Origin: Adiantum capillus-veneris
Taxonomy: Eukaryota; Streptophyta; Polypodiopsida; Polypodiales; Pteridaceae
Reading direction: 5' to 3'
Length of the DNA: 64,000 nt
Assembly: GCA_014529385.2 (NCBI GenBank)
Contig: CM043953.1
Coordinates: 97,477,842-97,541,841 of the forward strand
A program made the translations under genes and the position numbers. The stretch's first letter is position 1, and every line of letters starts with the position of its first letter. This document shows positions 1-10,154 of this stretch, in pieces. The notes under the pieces were generated by a model that saw only the letters and a list, made by a program, of their open reading frames with translations, did not search any database and was not told the DNA's origin.

Positions 1-1
1 G

Positions 2-670
2 CAAAACGGTATAGAGGCTGATCCTGAGAAGGTGAAGGCATTGGTGTTGATGGAGCCGCCATCAGAGGCTCAAGGTTTGGCTTCATTTGTTCATAAGTTG
101 AAATATTTATCACGTTTCTTTTGGATGCTATCGCAATATGTGCATCCTCTTCAAAAGAGGGCTCAGCAAGTGCATGGATATGAATGGGATGGGGAAGCTC
201 AGGAGGCTTTTGATAAGGTCAAGGAGGTTTTGTACTAGTTGCCAGTGGTGTGTCCTCTGAGTCAAGAGGACGACTTCTATGTGTCTATGACGGTGGGCAC
301 AATTGCTATTGGAGCGGTTCTGCTGCAAAAGTTAGGGAGAAGCTACAAGCCGATATATTTTGAGAGCAGGGTGATTAGCCCAGGAGAGGCTACCTACACC
401 GAAGCAGCGCAATGGGTGATGGCTCTGGTCTTCGCTTGCAAGAAGTTCAAATTCCATTTGATTGTGCGTAAGTTTTTCGTGTTGAGGGCTAATAATCTAT
501 TGCCAGAGGTAGTGCTACATTTGAAGCCAGGAAGGAGGATTATGAAGTGGGTGTTGGATCTACAAGAGTTTGAGTTCGAGTTCAAGGTAGATCACACGAG
601 TCGGTCTCACCTGGCATACATTCTTATCAGCAAGGCCATCGATTGGCCGGCCTATCCAAGGGTGGTGTGA
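2..670 (+). pseudogene. A1 RT C-terminus and degenerate first RNase H
   Basis: The frame opens with the end of RT (HKLKYLSRFF, the segment following the primer grip and thumb) and then an RNase H fold. In the RNase H the usual catalytic positions are lost: the expected Asp of the VDAS-type strand reads YVSMTVGT, the Asp of the DHNPL-type strand reads RANN, and the C-terminal ADALSR-type motif reads AYILIS. The Glu in EATYTEAAQW is kept. An in-frame TAG at 236-238 separates RT from this domain, and the same TAG is present in A2. The domain probably acted as a structural connection, with catalysis moved to the second RNase H downstream; that is an inference from the residues. Confidence 0.8.
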
Positions 671-1138
671 GACGAAGCTAAGGAGGAACCCAACTTAGAG
701 GATGCTTTTACTATGTGGTTTGATGGAGCGTATCAAAGGGTAGTACAGAAAGGAGGAAGAGGTGTGGTGATACACGACCCACACGGTAAAACCTATTTTC
801 GAAGGTGTATGATCTAGAGGATTTCCACACCAATAATGAGGCAGAATATCTCACTATACATTTGGGTTTAAAGCCGTTCATAGAGTTTGGCATTTCAAGG
901 TCGATAGTGAAGGGAGATGCATTGCTAGTCATCAAGCAACTGTTAGGCCAATGGCAGGTAAAGCGTGATTCCTTGAAGCGTTGGTTCTTCTCCATCAAGA
1001 AGATGTTGAAGTCTTTTGAAGAAGTCCAATTCAAGCATGTGAGGAGAGAACAAAACCAAGAGGCAGATCAGCTAGCAAGTAGCAAAGTACAGGTGCATGT
1101 TGCAGGTCTATATGTTGCCTACAACCACTTATGCAGGT
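671..1138 (+). pseudogene. A1 second (archaeal-type) RNase H
   Basis: This is a second RNase H fold between the native RNase H and integrase, the diagnostic layout of plant Tat elements. The catalytic set is visible: Asp in WFDGAY, Glu in NNEAEY, Asp in VKGDALL and Asp in QNQEADQLAS. There is a frameshift near 795-805, and the domain is preceded by a TGA at 668-670. It would remove the RNA strand during minus-strand DNA synthesis inside the virus-like particle. Its active site is better kept than that of the first RNase H in both A1 and A2. Confidence 0.8.
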
Positions 1139-2415
1139 AGAGAAACTCTTAAGGAGATTGAAGGTTTTTTTGGTAAAGGGAAATGTTGGGAGGGTTAGTC
1201 CAAGCTGCAAAAGAGAAGAGTGGTGCAAAAGGCCCGCAAATTCACACTGGTTGGTGAAGGTCTCATGAACTATGGGCGTGATGGAGTGCTTAGAAGGGTG
1301 CTGTACAAAGAAGAGATATGATTGGTGCTAGAGCAATGTCATGAAGAGAGTTGGCATCAGGGAAAAGAACAGGTTCTATTTCGAGTGCTTGGAGCAGGCT
1401 TTTGGTGGCCTTCCATTGTGAAAGACATGCATTACTGGTGCAAGACGTGTCACGAGTGTCAAACTATAGGTGAAAGACGACTGGTAGCGGAGTCACAGGG
1501 AGACATCATCGCACAAAAGTCTTTTGAGAAGTGGGGTATGGATGCTATAGGCCCTCTCCCAAAGTCTACAAGTGGTAAGAAATACGTGGTGATAGCCATT
1601 GACTACCTTACAAGGTGGGTCGAGGCCAAAGAAGTGAAAGAAGTAAATGCTAATGTGGTGGCTCAGTTTGTGTTTGATAATATATGTTTCCATTTTGGTG
1701 TTCCATGGGTGTTAGTTTCTAATAGGGGTCAGGGGTTTAGAAGAAATCTCATGAGCGCATTAGTGGCGAAGTTAAAGATTCAGCATCGGTTTTCCTCGCC
1801 CTATCACCCCCAATGCAATGGTCTAGTCGAGAGTGCAAATGGTATGTGTATAAGCAGGAAGTTGAGTGGGAAGCAAATCTAGAGAAGTGTCTGTGGGCAT
1901 ATAGAACATCTTATAAAGTAGCTACAAACTTCACTCCATTGAAGATAGTCTATGGTAATGAGGCCGTGTTGCCAGTGCATGCACAGCTAGGTGCTTTGAA
2001 GGGTATGTGGCGTATCAATGCCACTCAACAAGGGGTTCTATAGGATTGAATAGCCAGTTTGGAGGCTTTGCAGATGGACAGAGAGGCAGTGGTAGACTAC
2101 TATGTGAAGTAGAGAGAGAAGAGGGTTGCCAAATTCAATCAGAACCTACTGGACAAGAAGATAGAGGAAGGAGACCTAGTCATAAAGTACGAAAGCTACC
2201 TCAATTTCACATTCCAAAAGAAGTCCAAGAAGAAGTGGACATGTCTGTATAAAATGTGAAAGGCCTTTCCGAATGGGACCTATCAACTGGTAAGAGCGAA
2301 TGGCAAGCTTCTTAGGAACAGGGTGAATGGTGTGCGGCTTAAACTGTATTTTGAGAGGGATCTAGTGCCTGAAGTGCAACAAATTATAGTCAAGGGGGGT
2401 GGGTACCCCACCTAA
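1139..2415 (+). pseudogene. A1 integrase
   Basis: The integrase has an H2C2 zinc finger (HEESWHQG, then CKTCHECQ), a catalytic core with the first Asp in WGMDAIGPL and the Glu in GLVESANG, and a basic C-terminal domain ending near 2415. The second catalytic Asp reads VSNRGQ, so it has become Asn. Compared with A2, about 25 bp are missing just after GLVESANG, which shifts the frame. Stops include TGA at 1319-1321 and a TAG in YYVK-stop-REK shared with A2. The gene is non-functional. Confidence 0.85.
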
Positions 2416-2579
2416 AGCATGCAAGGTGTGAAAGGAAGGAGATGAAGCTTTTGTACATAGCATGTACATACAGTTATGGTTTTATAAGTTCTTTTAATCA
2501 TCAGCTTGGTGTGCCAGTTTTAAAGTTTTGTACATATGCTTTTGGTCGAACATAAATGTTTGACGAGGGGGCTGGGCAA
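2416..2579 (+). promoter_or_regulatory. A1 3' leader with polypurine tract
   Basis: Untranslated stretch between the integrase stop and the 3' LTR. It ends in the purine-rich run GAGGGGGCTGGGCAA at 2565-2579, immediately before the LTR start TGATGGTGCAG. The same run precedes the A2 3' LTR. It is the presumed primer for plus-strand synthesis. Confidence 0.7.
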
Positions 2580-3802
2580 TGATGGTGCAGCCAAAGTTGG
2601 TCGAAGCTAGGAGGTGCTCTATGCCAGGCAGAGGTAGCGATCGAGTGCAGTCCAGAAGGCTAGGGCAGGTGCCAAGGCCCTTGGCAGCCAAAGGATAGCG
2701 GGAATGTATGCTTAAAGCGGCTTGTCAGGCCAAAAGTGCTGCAGGATGGTCCAGATGGGATGGCAAATGAAGGTGTCCAAAATGCCAAATCAATGTCCTA
2801 GAATGTACTGTTCAGCATGCTCTAGAAGTTGGTCCATATGGCTTGTCAAACGGAGCCTCAGTGCTCAAGATATTGCAGTCTAAAGCTGGAGTGTGTAGCA
2901 AATCCCCGACGGAAAGGGCAGCTGGGCACAGGTGCCCCGGGCTGGTGTCAATGTATACATGTGTAGAGCTCGAGTTGTGGAGAATGCCTGTCTTCTCAGA
3001 TTGCAAATAGAGCTCTCGATAGCAAGTTATGGCCGTTAGAAGATTTGCCGGGGGTCGGGTCTAAGCCCACTTGCTCGCATTGGAAAATGTGGCATCTGGT
3101 GTCGTTTTAGCCTCGCCAAAGTTCTCGGTGATAGTGTGCATCATGTGGACTTAGCATGAAGTGATGGCATGTGAATCGGAGCTCGGAGTGGGGAGTTCTT
3201 GCAAGTCAAAATCGGCAGTTAAAAAATGAAAGCGGGGTGCCAGACGATTTTTTGGTTTTTTGTGTGCACTATTCGAAGGCACACTAAGGAAAAAGGGGGA
3301 TGAGGTTCGGGTGGTTGGGAGCCAGCAAGGAGTTCTTCCCATAGGGTTTGATAGGCTTCTCATTGAGCATGTGAGCAAGAATGTGCAGCAGATTGAAAGA
3401 GGCCTAAAGTTCAAATTTTTTGAGGGTTTTTTCAGGCTTTTCAAATGTTTTGGGGGCCATGGGCCCTTGTGCTACCACGTGTCAGATCCATTACCCCACA
3501 TGCACAGCGGCGGGCTTGGTGGACGTGCTATATATAGTAGGCCGTGAGCCTCCATTGTTACATAAGAGGGCATAGGAGCTCCTTGAGCTCATGGATATGG
3601 AGTCGGCGCTGCAGGCGTCCGTGGGCGCTGCATTGGCCGAAAGCAGCCCTGCGGGGTGGAGACGGCGGTTTTTGATCGGTGAGGTGGCGCCCGAGCCGGC
3701 CCGCCCACGTGGGAGAGGATCACGAGGTGACATGGCCGCCCGATGAGGGGGGCGCATTCCCACGGAACATATTTTGGAAAGGGAGAGAGGAGGCAAGGGA
3801 GA

Positions 3803-3840
3803 GAGGAGGCAATAGCGACATAGCTATTGCCCCCCTCCTC
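3803..3840. promoter_or_regulatory. LTR palindrome, copy 1 in A1
   Basis: Inverted repeat with arms GAGGAGGCAATAGC and GCTATTGCCCCCC around a short loop. Every LTR of this family has two such palindromes 270-450 bp apart upstream of the TATA box; role unknown (hairpin or protein site). Confidence 0.6.
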
Positions 3841-4071
3841 CTTGTATATAAGGGGTGTCCCACTATAGAGGAGCATGGGGAGAAAATCCTTGAAGGCTGC
3901 CAAGGTCATAAAGTGAGGAGTTGGCCAAGCAAAAAGGAAGGACGGCCAAGGTCAAAGAAGGGAGACCATCCGATAAAAGAGCAGGGAAGCCAAAGCTAAG
4001 GGAAGGGTTGGCCAAACCAAGGCAAGGGCACAAAATGGAGGTCAAGGCCAAAAGGGAGCCAAGGAGGAGTC

Positions 4072-4075
<4 letters not shown>

Positions 4076-4162
<87 letters not shown>

Positions 4163-4173
4163 GAGAGAGAGAG
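4076..4173. repeat. (GA)n microsatellite
   Basis: Almost pure GA dinucleotide run inside the A1 LTR with one GGG interruption. The LTRs of A2 lack this expansion. Confidence 0.95.
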
Positions 4174-4259
4174 TCAAAGTCAAGCATATAGGGCAGTGAA
4201 AATTTGAGCCCAAAGAGGGTAAAAACTGAAAGATAAAAAATAAAAAATCAAAGAGCCAA

Positions 4260-4288
4260 GGGGCAATAGCGACATCGCTAATGCCCCC
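4260..4288. promoter_or_regulatory. LTR palindrome, copy 2 in A1
   Basis: Arms GGGGCAATAGC and GCTAATGCCCC flank the loop GACATC. Second of the palindrome pair of this LTR. Confidence 0.6.
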
Positions 4289-4394
4289 CCCAAGTGCAAA
4301 GAGTGAAGAAGAGAGAGATAGAGCAAGGCGGTGCCCCCTTTCCCAAAAAATGCCAATTCAAGGTTCCAAATTAAAGCCCCCCCCCCCCCCCCCC

Positions 4395-4402
4395 TATAAA
4401 AG
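4395..4402 (+). promoter_or_regulatory. TATA box of A1 LTR
   Basis: TATAAAAG directly after a C-rich run. It is conserved at the matching place in all three family A LTRs (40595-40602 and 50215-50222), which makes it the best candidate for the core promoter. Two other TATA-like strings at 3528 and 3845 are not conserved in A2. Confidence 0.55.
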
Positions 4403-4935
4403 TAAAAAATTAATCAAATTAGGGGTTTTTTGACTGGCCTTTCGAGTGCCGTTTGAAGCCTGCAAAGTGGAGTTCTGTAGCAAGGTAGCCCCTTTGTAAC
4501 TTTTGCTTCAAAATGGCCATGGTGATGGCAGTGCAAGCCCGCTTATATTTTTTTTGAAGTGCAATCAAGCCACAGTTGCCTCCTGTGCTGTTGTTTCCCC
4601 TTCCCCCCTTCTCTTTCTCCTGCTTTCATGGTTTTCCTCGGTGCCAACTGTGTGGATGTGTGTGCCCCCCTGTACCGATGGTGTTTTGACTGAGAGAGTG
4701 AGATTGAGTTGTTGTGAGTGTGTGTAAGGGTGGAGACAAGCATTGGTAGTAGGTGTACCTTGTGTGGTGGTTTGTGGAGTGTGTGAGCAGTGGAAATTGA
4801 GCAGACAATGATCTGTTAGTGTAGAGTGTTTCTTTGAAGGTGTTTTCTGAGAGGATAGGGGTGTTGTGGATACCGTGAGCTATAGAGAGGCCCTTGTGTT
4901 TGTGCCGGGTGTGTTCCCCCATTCCCCCTCTCTAA

Positions 4936-6381
4936 GGTGGACAAAACGCACTCCAACACCCCCAAAACAGCGAAGACCATCGCATACTCCTCCTCACCAT
5001 AATTCAAAGAGGGAAGAGAGGAAACAAGAGAACAAAAATATGAGAAAGAGGGCACCCTCTTCTCCATCTTCCTCATTCTCTTCCTCTTCTGAAGAAAGAA
5101 TGTTGCAGAAGTGGAGGAACAAGGGAATAAAAAGGCAACAAAGAGGTCAAACTCTTCTCCATCCTCCTCATCCTCTTCCTCTTCTAAAGAAAGTGATGGT
5201 GCAGATCTCGAAATGCCCAAGAGAAGAGGCCATAAGAAATCCTAATCCGCCTAGAAAAGGTCGTCCAAGCTCAAAAATTTCAAAGAGGGAGGAAAGAAGG
5301 CACCTTTGGTGCTATGGACTAAGTCTTGTCCTTTACTCAACAATTCGATGCGGAGTTTGGAGATGAGGGCTTCATGGAGTCCTCTAATCTACCCCATGTA
5401 GCTATGAATTTTCAAAAGTCTAAAAAGTAATGATGGTCCAACCTACGAGAAAATGGTGAAGCTCCACAAACATGGAAAGTTTTAAGAGCTTCCATCATGA
5501 ACAGTTTTTTGCTAGTGATGCCAAAGACAAAGTACTCACCAAATGGCAAAGCTTGAAGCTCTCTCCCTATGAATCTATTCACAAATATGTAGACAAGTTT
5601 TGGGATTTACATCTCAAAGCCACTGTCTACAAAAACATGGATTTTGGAGAGCAAAAAAACAACTATGTGCGGGTTTATTTGAGGATATGGCGGATTATGT
5701 TAATTCCCAAAGGCCTCTCACCATATCTTCCATCATATATCATATCATGCTAGCTTCAAGAATCAACTTCAAACAAGGGGCTAAGAGAAATCTTAAGCCC
5801 ATGGGAAACAAGGACCATAGTGAGCCTAAGGGGAAGGAAAACGTCCAAAAGTCTCCCAAAGGCAACTCCAACAACAACAAAGCCAAGGAGAAGTGAGTGT
5901 AAAAAGGCAAAAATAAACTCTCTTCTGAAGAGCTAGAGCGTTATTGAAAAGATAACCATTATTACAAGTGTGGGGAGCAAGGGCATGCCTATTGTGCTTG
6001 CCCCCACAAGAATACACGTAACGAGCCTCCTAGAGCTTCCATATTTGAAGTTCAAGAAGAGGATGCTCATCACAAAGGATCTCCTCTATGTCATGATCGG
6101 GGAAAGGTAAGATAACATGATGCTCTCATTTTCTTTGACCCTGGTTCTATTCACAATTTCATATCCACAGAGTTGGCCACCAAGCTAATCATCCAAGCCT
6201 ATGAGATGGGAGATGTCCTACCTTCCGATGGTGCTTTCAAGGGACAAGAAGTCTCAGTCACTCCCATGATTGGGAAATTGAGGCTCCATATCCAAAGCTA
6301 TGTGGACAAGGAGGATTTCTTCATCTCTCCTCTCAAGCATGAGGATGTAATTCTAGGGGCACCATGGTTTGATCGCACATT
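4936..6381 (+). pseudogene. Chromovirus fragment B1: gag and start of protease
   Basis: The fragment matches the gag of element B4. It has a Lys/Ser-rich N-terminal tract, a capsid-like region with YESIHKYVDKFWDLHLK, a zinc knuckle KCGEQGHAYCAC that keeps its His (unlike B4), and a retropepsin start FFDPGSIHNFIS. It runs to APWFDR and then stops matching at about 6381. Several frameshifts and stops break it. It begins abruptly against the A1 LTR and ends against inverted unrelated gag sequence, so it is a rearranged internal piece without LTRs. Confidence 0.8.
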
Positions 6382-7085
6382 TGACCTTACTACTACCTTG
6401 ACTCCCATCTCTTTCATGGCTACTTCTATCATGACACAAACCTGTGCTCCACCGTCTATGTAGGCTTGTACCTGCATCCTCTTCTCTATAATTCAGAAGA
6501 ACGTCAGTGGGACTACCTACCCTCGAAGCCATGTTTTGCACCGCTTGCACATTTCCTTTAGATCTTAGCAGCTTGGTGCTAACACTTGTGGACCACTGCC
6601 TTCTTAACTTTGGATTTAAAGCTAACAGCTTACCAAAAGTAATATTTGCCTTTTGATTTTGAACATCACTCACTAGATCGTACTTGGGATAGCCACACCC
6701 TAGCTGGAAATCCGTCTGCTTGATCTTGCGATGCATCCTTCTTTTGCTCGGCTCGGGCTGCTCTCTACCTTTGTACACCTTCTCTTTACCTTTGCGAGAT
6801 CTAGTTTCCCACTCTGTTTCCGTCTCTCTCTCAGCTCTTTCTCCCTTATTGGCCAAAACTTTGACATCCTGCTTATCCACCCCTATGATGTTTACTCTTG
6901 GAACTTCACCTCCGTTTTGCGGAGCTGGTTGCACAGGATTCTCCACCGCTTGCTCTCTTGGACCATTGTATTGTCCTTGACCTCGACCTCTACCAAAAAG
7001 CAGGTACATACCTCCTCTTTCTCTCTGTGGTTGAGGACATCAGGTGCATATTTCCCTTCTTCTCCACAATTATAACACCTACCCT
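6382..7085 (-). pseudogene. Ty3 gag fragment H (zinc knuckle and gag-protease linker)
   Basis: Read on the minus strand, this encodes a degenerate zinc knuckle (CYNCGEEGKYAPD, where the usual His and last Cys are lost), a Gly/Arg-rich stretch (FGRGRGQGQ), a charged linker, and VQNQKANITFGKLLALNPKL, a segment typical of the region just before the protease in Ty3 elements. A 218-residue open frame covers most of it (6353-7009). It does not match the gag of families B or C/E. It is flanked by chromovirus pieces in both orientations, so it is a translocated scrap. Confidence 0.55.
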
Positions 7086-7955
7086 AGAAAAATTGGTTAG
7101 TCTAACATACCAACCTCCCTCTCTTCTCGGTCAATCCCTCCTCCCATTTTCTCTTGCTGACTTCCCATTGGCTCCTGTAGAGCTTAGCCAATAGAAATTA
7201 AGAAGCATAGTTGATAGCCTTGTGATAAGTGTACCCTTTCCCCTTTGTTGAGAGCTTTAGGTAATAAAATAATCTATTTAAACTTTCATTGGACCTTTTA
7301 GTCTTCTTGCCAATAGGAATCAAGCAAACCATTTGGTTGCTTGGATGCTCATTGGACCCCTTGGTAGACTGTCCAATAGTATTCTAGGGAGCTTAAATTA
7401 TATTGGTTCTTTTATCAAGTAGTTTTGAATTGATTAGACTACTTTTACTCTAGCCTAATTCTCATTGGTCCACCTCTATGGCCATCCAATAGGATTTGAG
7501 AGGAGATTAAGGGCATCTAGGCTAGGAGCCTGCCATGTGTCTATTATTCCCTTTGTGTAAAGAGGAGCTTGGGTGTGTGTGTGTGTGTGTGTGTGTGTGT
7601 TTCTCTCTCTTCCTCTATCTTTAGGGATCACCCCCTCCTTCCTAGGGATGTGGGAAGACTTTTTAGTCTTCCCATAACCATCCAATTTTCCCCCCTTTTG
7701 GCCATTGGACTTATTAATTTAGATTTTGGAACCTTAGTCTATGGAAGTCTTAATGGAGTTGAACCTTAGGTATTTTAAGCTCCATTGATGCACATTGCTC
7801 TTTTGCTATTTTCCCTTCTTTGGATCGTTGCTGAGATCGATATGGTAGCCTTACCAAATATTCTAGGTTTTACTCCCCTGGTACCTCCCCATATTAAATG
7901 GTCAGTTTAACATGAGAAAATCATTTAGGAGAATTAGATATTAGCTTTTATGACA
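7086..7955 (-). repeat. Chromovirus LTR fragment B3 (U3 half)
   Basis: This stretch matches the U3 side of the B4 LTRs (for example 55690-56520) in the same, minus, orientation. Its outer end is TATGACA at 7949-7955. The U5 half is missing, cut at about 7086 next to gag fragment H. It includes a (TG)n run at about 7573-7601. The sequence right of 7955 is not a chromovirus polypurine tract, so this end is the outer end of the LTR. It is a truncated solo or 5' LTR. Confidence 0.7.
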
Positions 7956-8600
7956 CCTTGCATGCTACTTGTAGCCTTTGCTTGTTTAGAGGTTGACATA
8001 GATTGATTATTCCCTTGTTTCTTTTGTGGGCGATCTCTTTTCCATTCCTCTTTTCTCGGTGCAATTGGAACTAAGAATTTTACTCCTTTAAGTGATCGTT
8101 TGAGTTTATTGGTGTCCCAGTCTGGTTCTGCCTTGTATGTCTACATCCATGAGATTCCAAGAATCAACGTTTCACTCATATGCTCATCTGGTATGCATAT
8201 AAATTGATGAGGCCATGAAGATCCATTTACTATCACATTCAAGTTGACCACTCCCAATGTCGGTGTTGGGTTTTTGTTTCATCCTTTGATAGCAGATATT
8301 CCCGATGCTAAAGACTAACTTGTAGCTTTCTTGTAAGTGGAATAGCTGACTACATTCATTCAATCTCCGGTATCTACTAATGCATTTGTGCTATGATTGT
8401 TCAATTGTACTGTGATACGAAGTTCAATTCCATCCAACCATTCATCATCCATTGATACTGCATCATTCTATGATTCCCATAGTCTTTCATCTGGTTTCAA
8501 AGTGTTGATCGGAATAGGTGTTTTTTGATTCTTGAAAGCATCTTTCCTCTTGATTACTCAAAGTCAATCTCTGTCTTGAGCTTTGTCAATAACCTACCGT
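7956..8600 (-). pseudogene. Retropepsin fragment I
   Basis: On the minus strand, 8460-8110 encodes an aspartic protease core. The active-site segment NALVDTGD is at about 8363-8386, followed by a stop and MNVVSY, and about 70 residues later by the flap/core motif TLILGISWM. Together these match a whole retropepsin domain. It lies downstream of the C/E integrase C-terminus on the same strand, where a protease is not expected. It is either the remnant of another Ty3 element or an extra domain of C/E. I favour a separate fragment. Confidence 0.55.
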
Positions 8601-10154
8601 TATTTAATCTTTGTCTACTTTGCCGTATGCATTTTCTCTAGCAAATCATTATTTAGTGGCAAATAATACTTCTTTAAGCAGCATCCACTAATCCAGTCAG
8701 CCATTGGTTCACCATCTATAGTGGACAACTTTACCACTCCACTTGGAGATACATCTTCAATGACAAATGGTCCTTTTTTTTTTCTTGAATTTGGGAATGT
8801 GTTGCTAAAGGGAATAAACTAAAACTAAGTCCCATTTTAAAAAGATTTTTGTGACTAGATGTGAATCAAAAATTGTCTTTGCTTCTGTTTTTGTGCATAG
8901 ATGTGAGCTATAGCCGTTAACCTCTGACCATCAAGGTTTTATAAATCTTTAATCCTCTTTGATATTTCATGTCTGATCCACTCAAGATCTTTAGCTACCC
9001 TTTATGTTGATAATAGAAATTTTATCCATAGTATGGCATCAAGACCATAAATAAGGTTAAAGGGTGTAGCATTTAAACCTGTCTTGAATGAAACTCTACA
9101 AGCCCATAGAGAAGCATGTAGATTCATTTTCCAATCAATTTGTCCTAAAGTAACCACTTTAGTCAATACCAAGCTAAGAATTTTATTTGTGTGCTCAGCT
9201 TGTCCATTTTCTTGTGGATGATATGGAGCGGATTTGTTATGGATGACCATAAATTCATTCAGCAGATACTCAATTACATCATTAAGGAAATAAGTTCCCC
9301 TATCATTGACAATTTCTATTGGTAGTCCATATCTTGTGAATACATCCTCATACAAGAATGCGGTTGTGATTATAGCATAAATTTTCTTGGTTTCCTTAGA
9401 CTCTGTCCACTTTGTCAAATAGTCCGTAGCTACAATGATATATTGATCTTGAGTTTTATAAGTAGGTGATTTTATTGGTGGTTATAAGTAGGTGGTTGTA
9501 TTGGTCCGACAAAATCTATCCCCCATTTTGCAAAAGCTCTAGCCCACATCATTGGTCTTAAAAGCATGCTATCTACCCTTGTTGGCATTTTTTCTCGTTG
9601 GCATGCATCACATCTTTGAACATATTCTTTGGCATCTACAAAATGTGTTTGGCCACCATATGCCTGCCCATTAAAATTTCTCTAGCGGTGGTTTCACTAG
9701 AAAAGTGACCTCTAGCTAACCCAACATGTGCTTGTTTTTGAGTGGGTATATATTCATCTTCATTTACACAGAGATGCAAATGTTGATCCTTTCCTCTTTG
9801 ATACAATTGGTTTCCAATAAGAGCATAGTCTCTTGCTTTGGTTTCAATAACTCTTTGGTGGTGTTTACTCATATCCTCCAGAAATGTTCTGATTGATAAG
9901 TAAGTAACCAAATAGTTACTCCACCTAGGAACAAGTGATATTTGAAATAATGTCACATGAGATATGGGTGTTTGTTTTTGGCATTCAAGGCAGTTTTTCA
10001 CAAATGAATGAACATTACTCCTTATGGTTGGCCAAAATACTCGAAGTCTCAAGATCTGTTGCATAATTTGGTTTTCAGCAAAGTGAAGTCCTACTATGGT
10101 AATGTGTGCTTGGTTTAGGTATTGGGTTTTCTCCTTAGGATTAATACACAAAAG
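8601..10154 (-). pseudogene. C/E integrase
   Basis: The region holds two H2C2-like zinc modules in series: one at about 10100-9990 (QAHITIVGLHF, then CLECQK) and one at about 9735-9580 (QAHVGLARGHF, then CDACQ). They are joined by an Arg/Lys-rich segment containing KARDYALIGNQLYQRGKD. The catalytic core follows with WGIDFVGPI, VNDRGTYF (second Asp) and NGQAEHTN (Glu). The C-terminal domain ends with GPFVIEDVSPSG and stops near 8640. Stops and small frameshifts interrupt the frame. The GPF-type C-terminus without chromodomain points to a non-chromovirus lineage. Confidence 0.8.

Larger units (their letters stand above)
1..4935 (+). mobile_element. Tat-like Ty3 retrotransposon A1, 5' part outside window
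   Basis: This is the right part of a Ty3/gypsy LTR retrotransposon: the end of RT, RNase H, a second RNase H, integrase, polypurine tract and 3' LTR, in that order on the plus strand. It aligns along its length with 45890-50745 (element A2). The second, archaeal-type RNase H places it with the plant Tat group. The reading frame is broken by stops and frameshifts. The left end lies outside the window. The right end of the LTR is fused to chromovirus gag sequence at about 4935, so no target duplication can be recognised. Confidence 0.9.
2580..4935 (+). repeat. A1 3' LTR
   Basis: This LTR of about 2.35 kb starts TGATGGTGCAG and aligns with the A2 LTRs at both ends. The middle of its U3 (about 3150-3530) does not resemble A2 and contains its own CTATATATAG at 3528-3537. 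Past 3540 similarity resumes. It holds two copies of a conserved palindrome, a (GA)n tract (4076-4173), a C18 run (4377-4394) and TATAAAAG at 4395-4402. The final few bases before the expected CA end look lost at the junction with chromovirus sequence. Confidence 0.85.

Noticed and set aside
3863-4213. Long Leu-Ser and Arg-Glu repeat frames at (GA)n tracts (also near 29895, 33562 and 33715)
   Set aside because: They are translations of a GA microsatellite and exist in several frames on both strands; not genes.
4503-5220. Several 60-130 codon frames on both strands of the A1 LTR (repeated at 40677 and 50322)
   Set aside because: They overlap each other on opposite strands, lie in LTR promoter/R-U5 sequence and show no domain.
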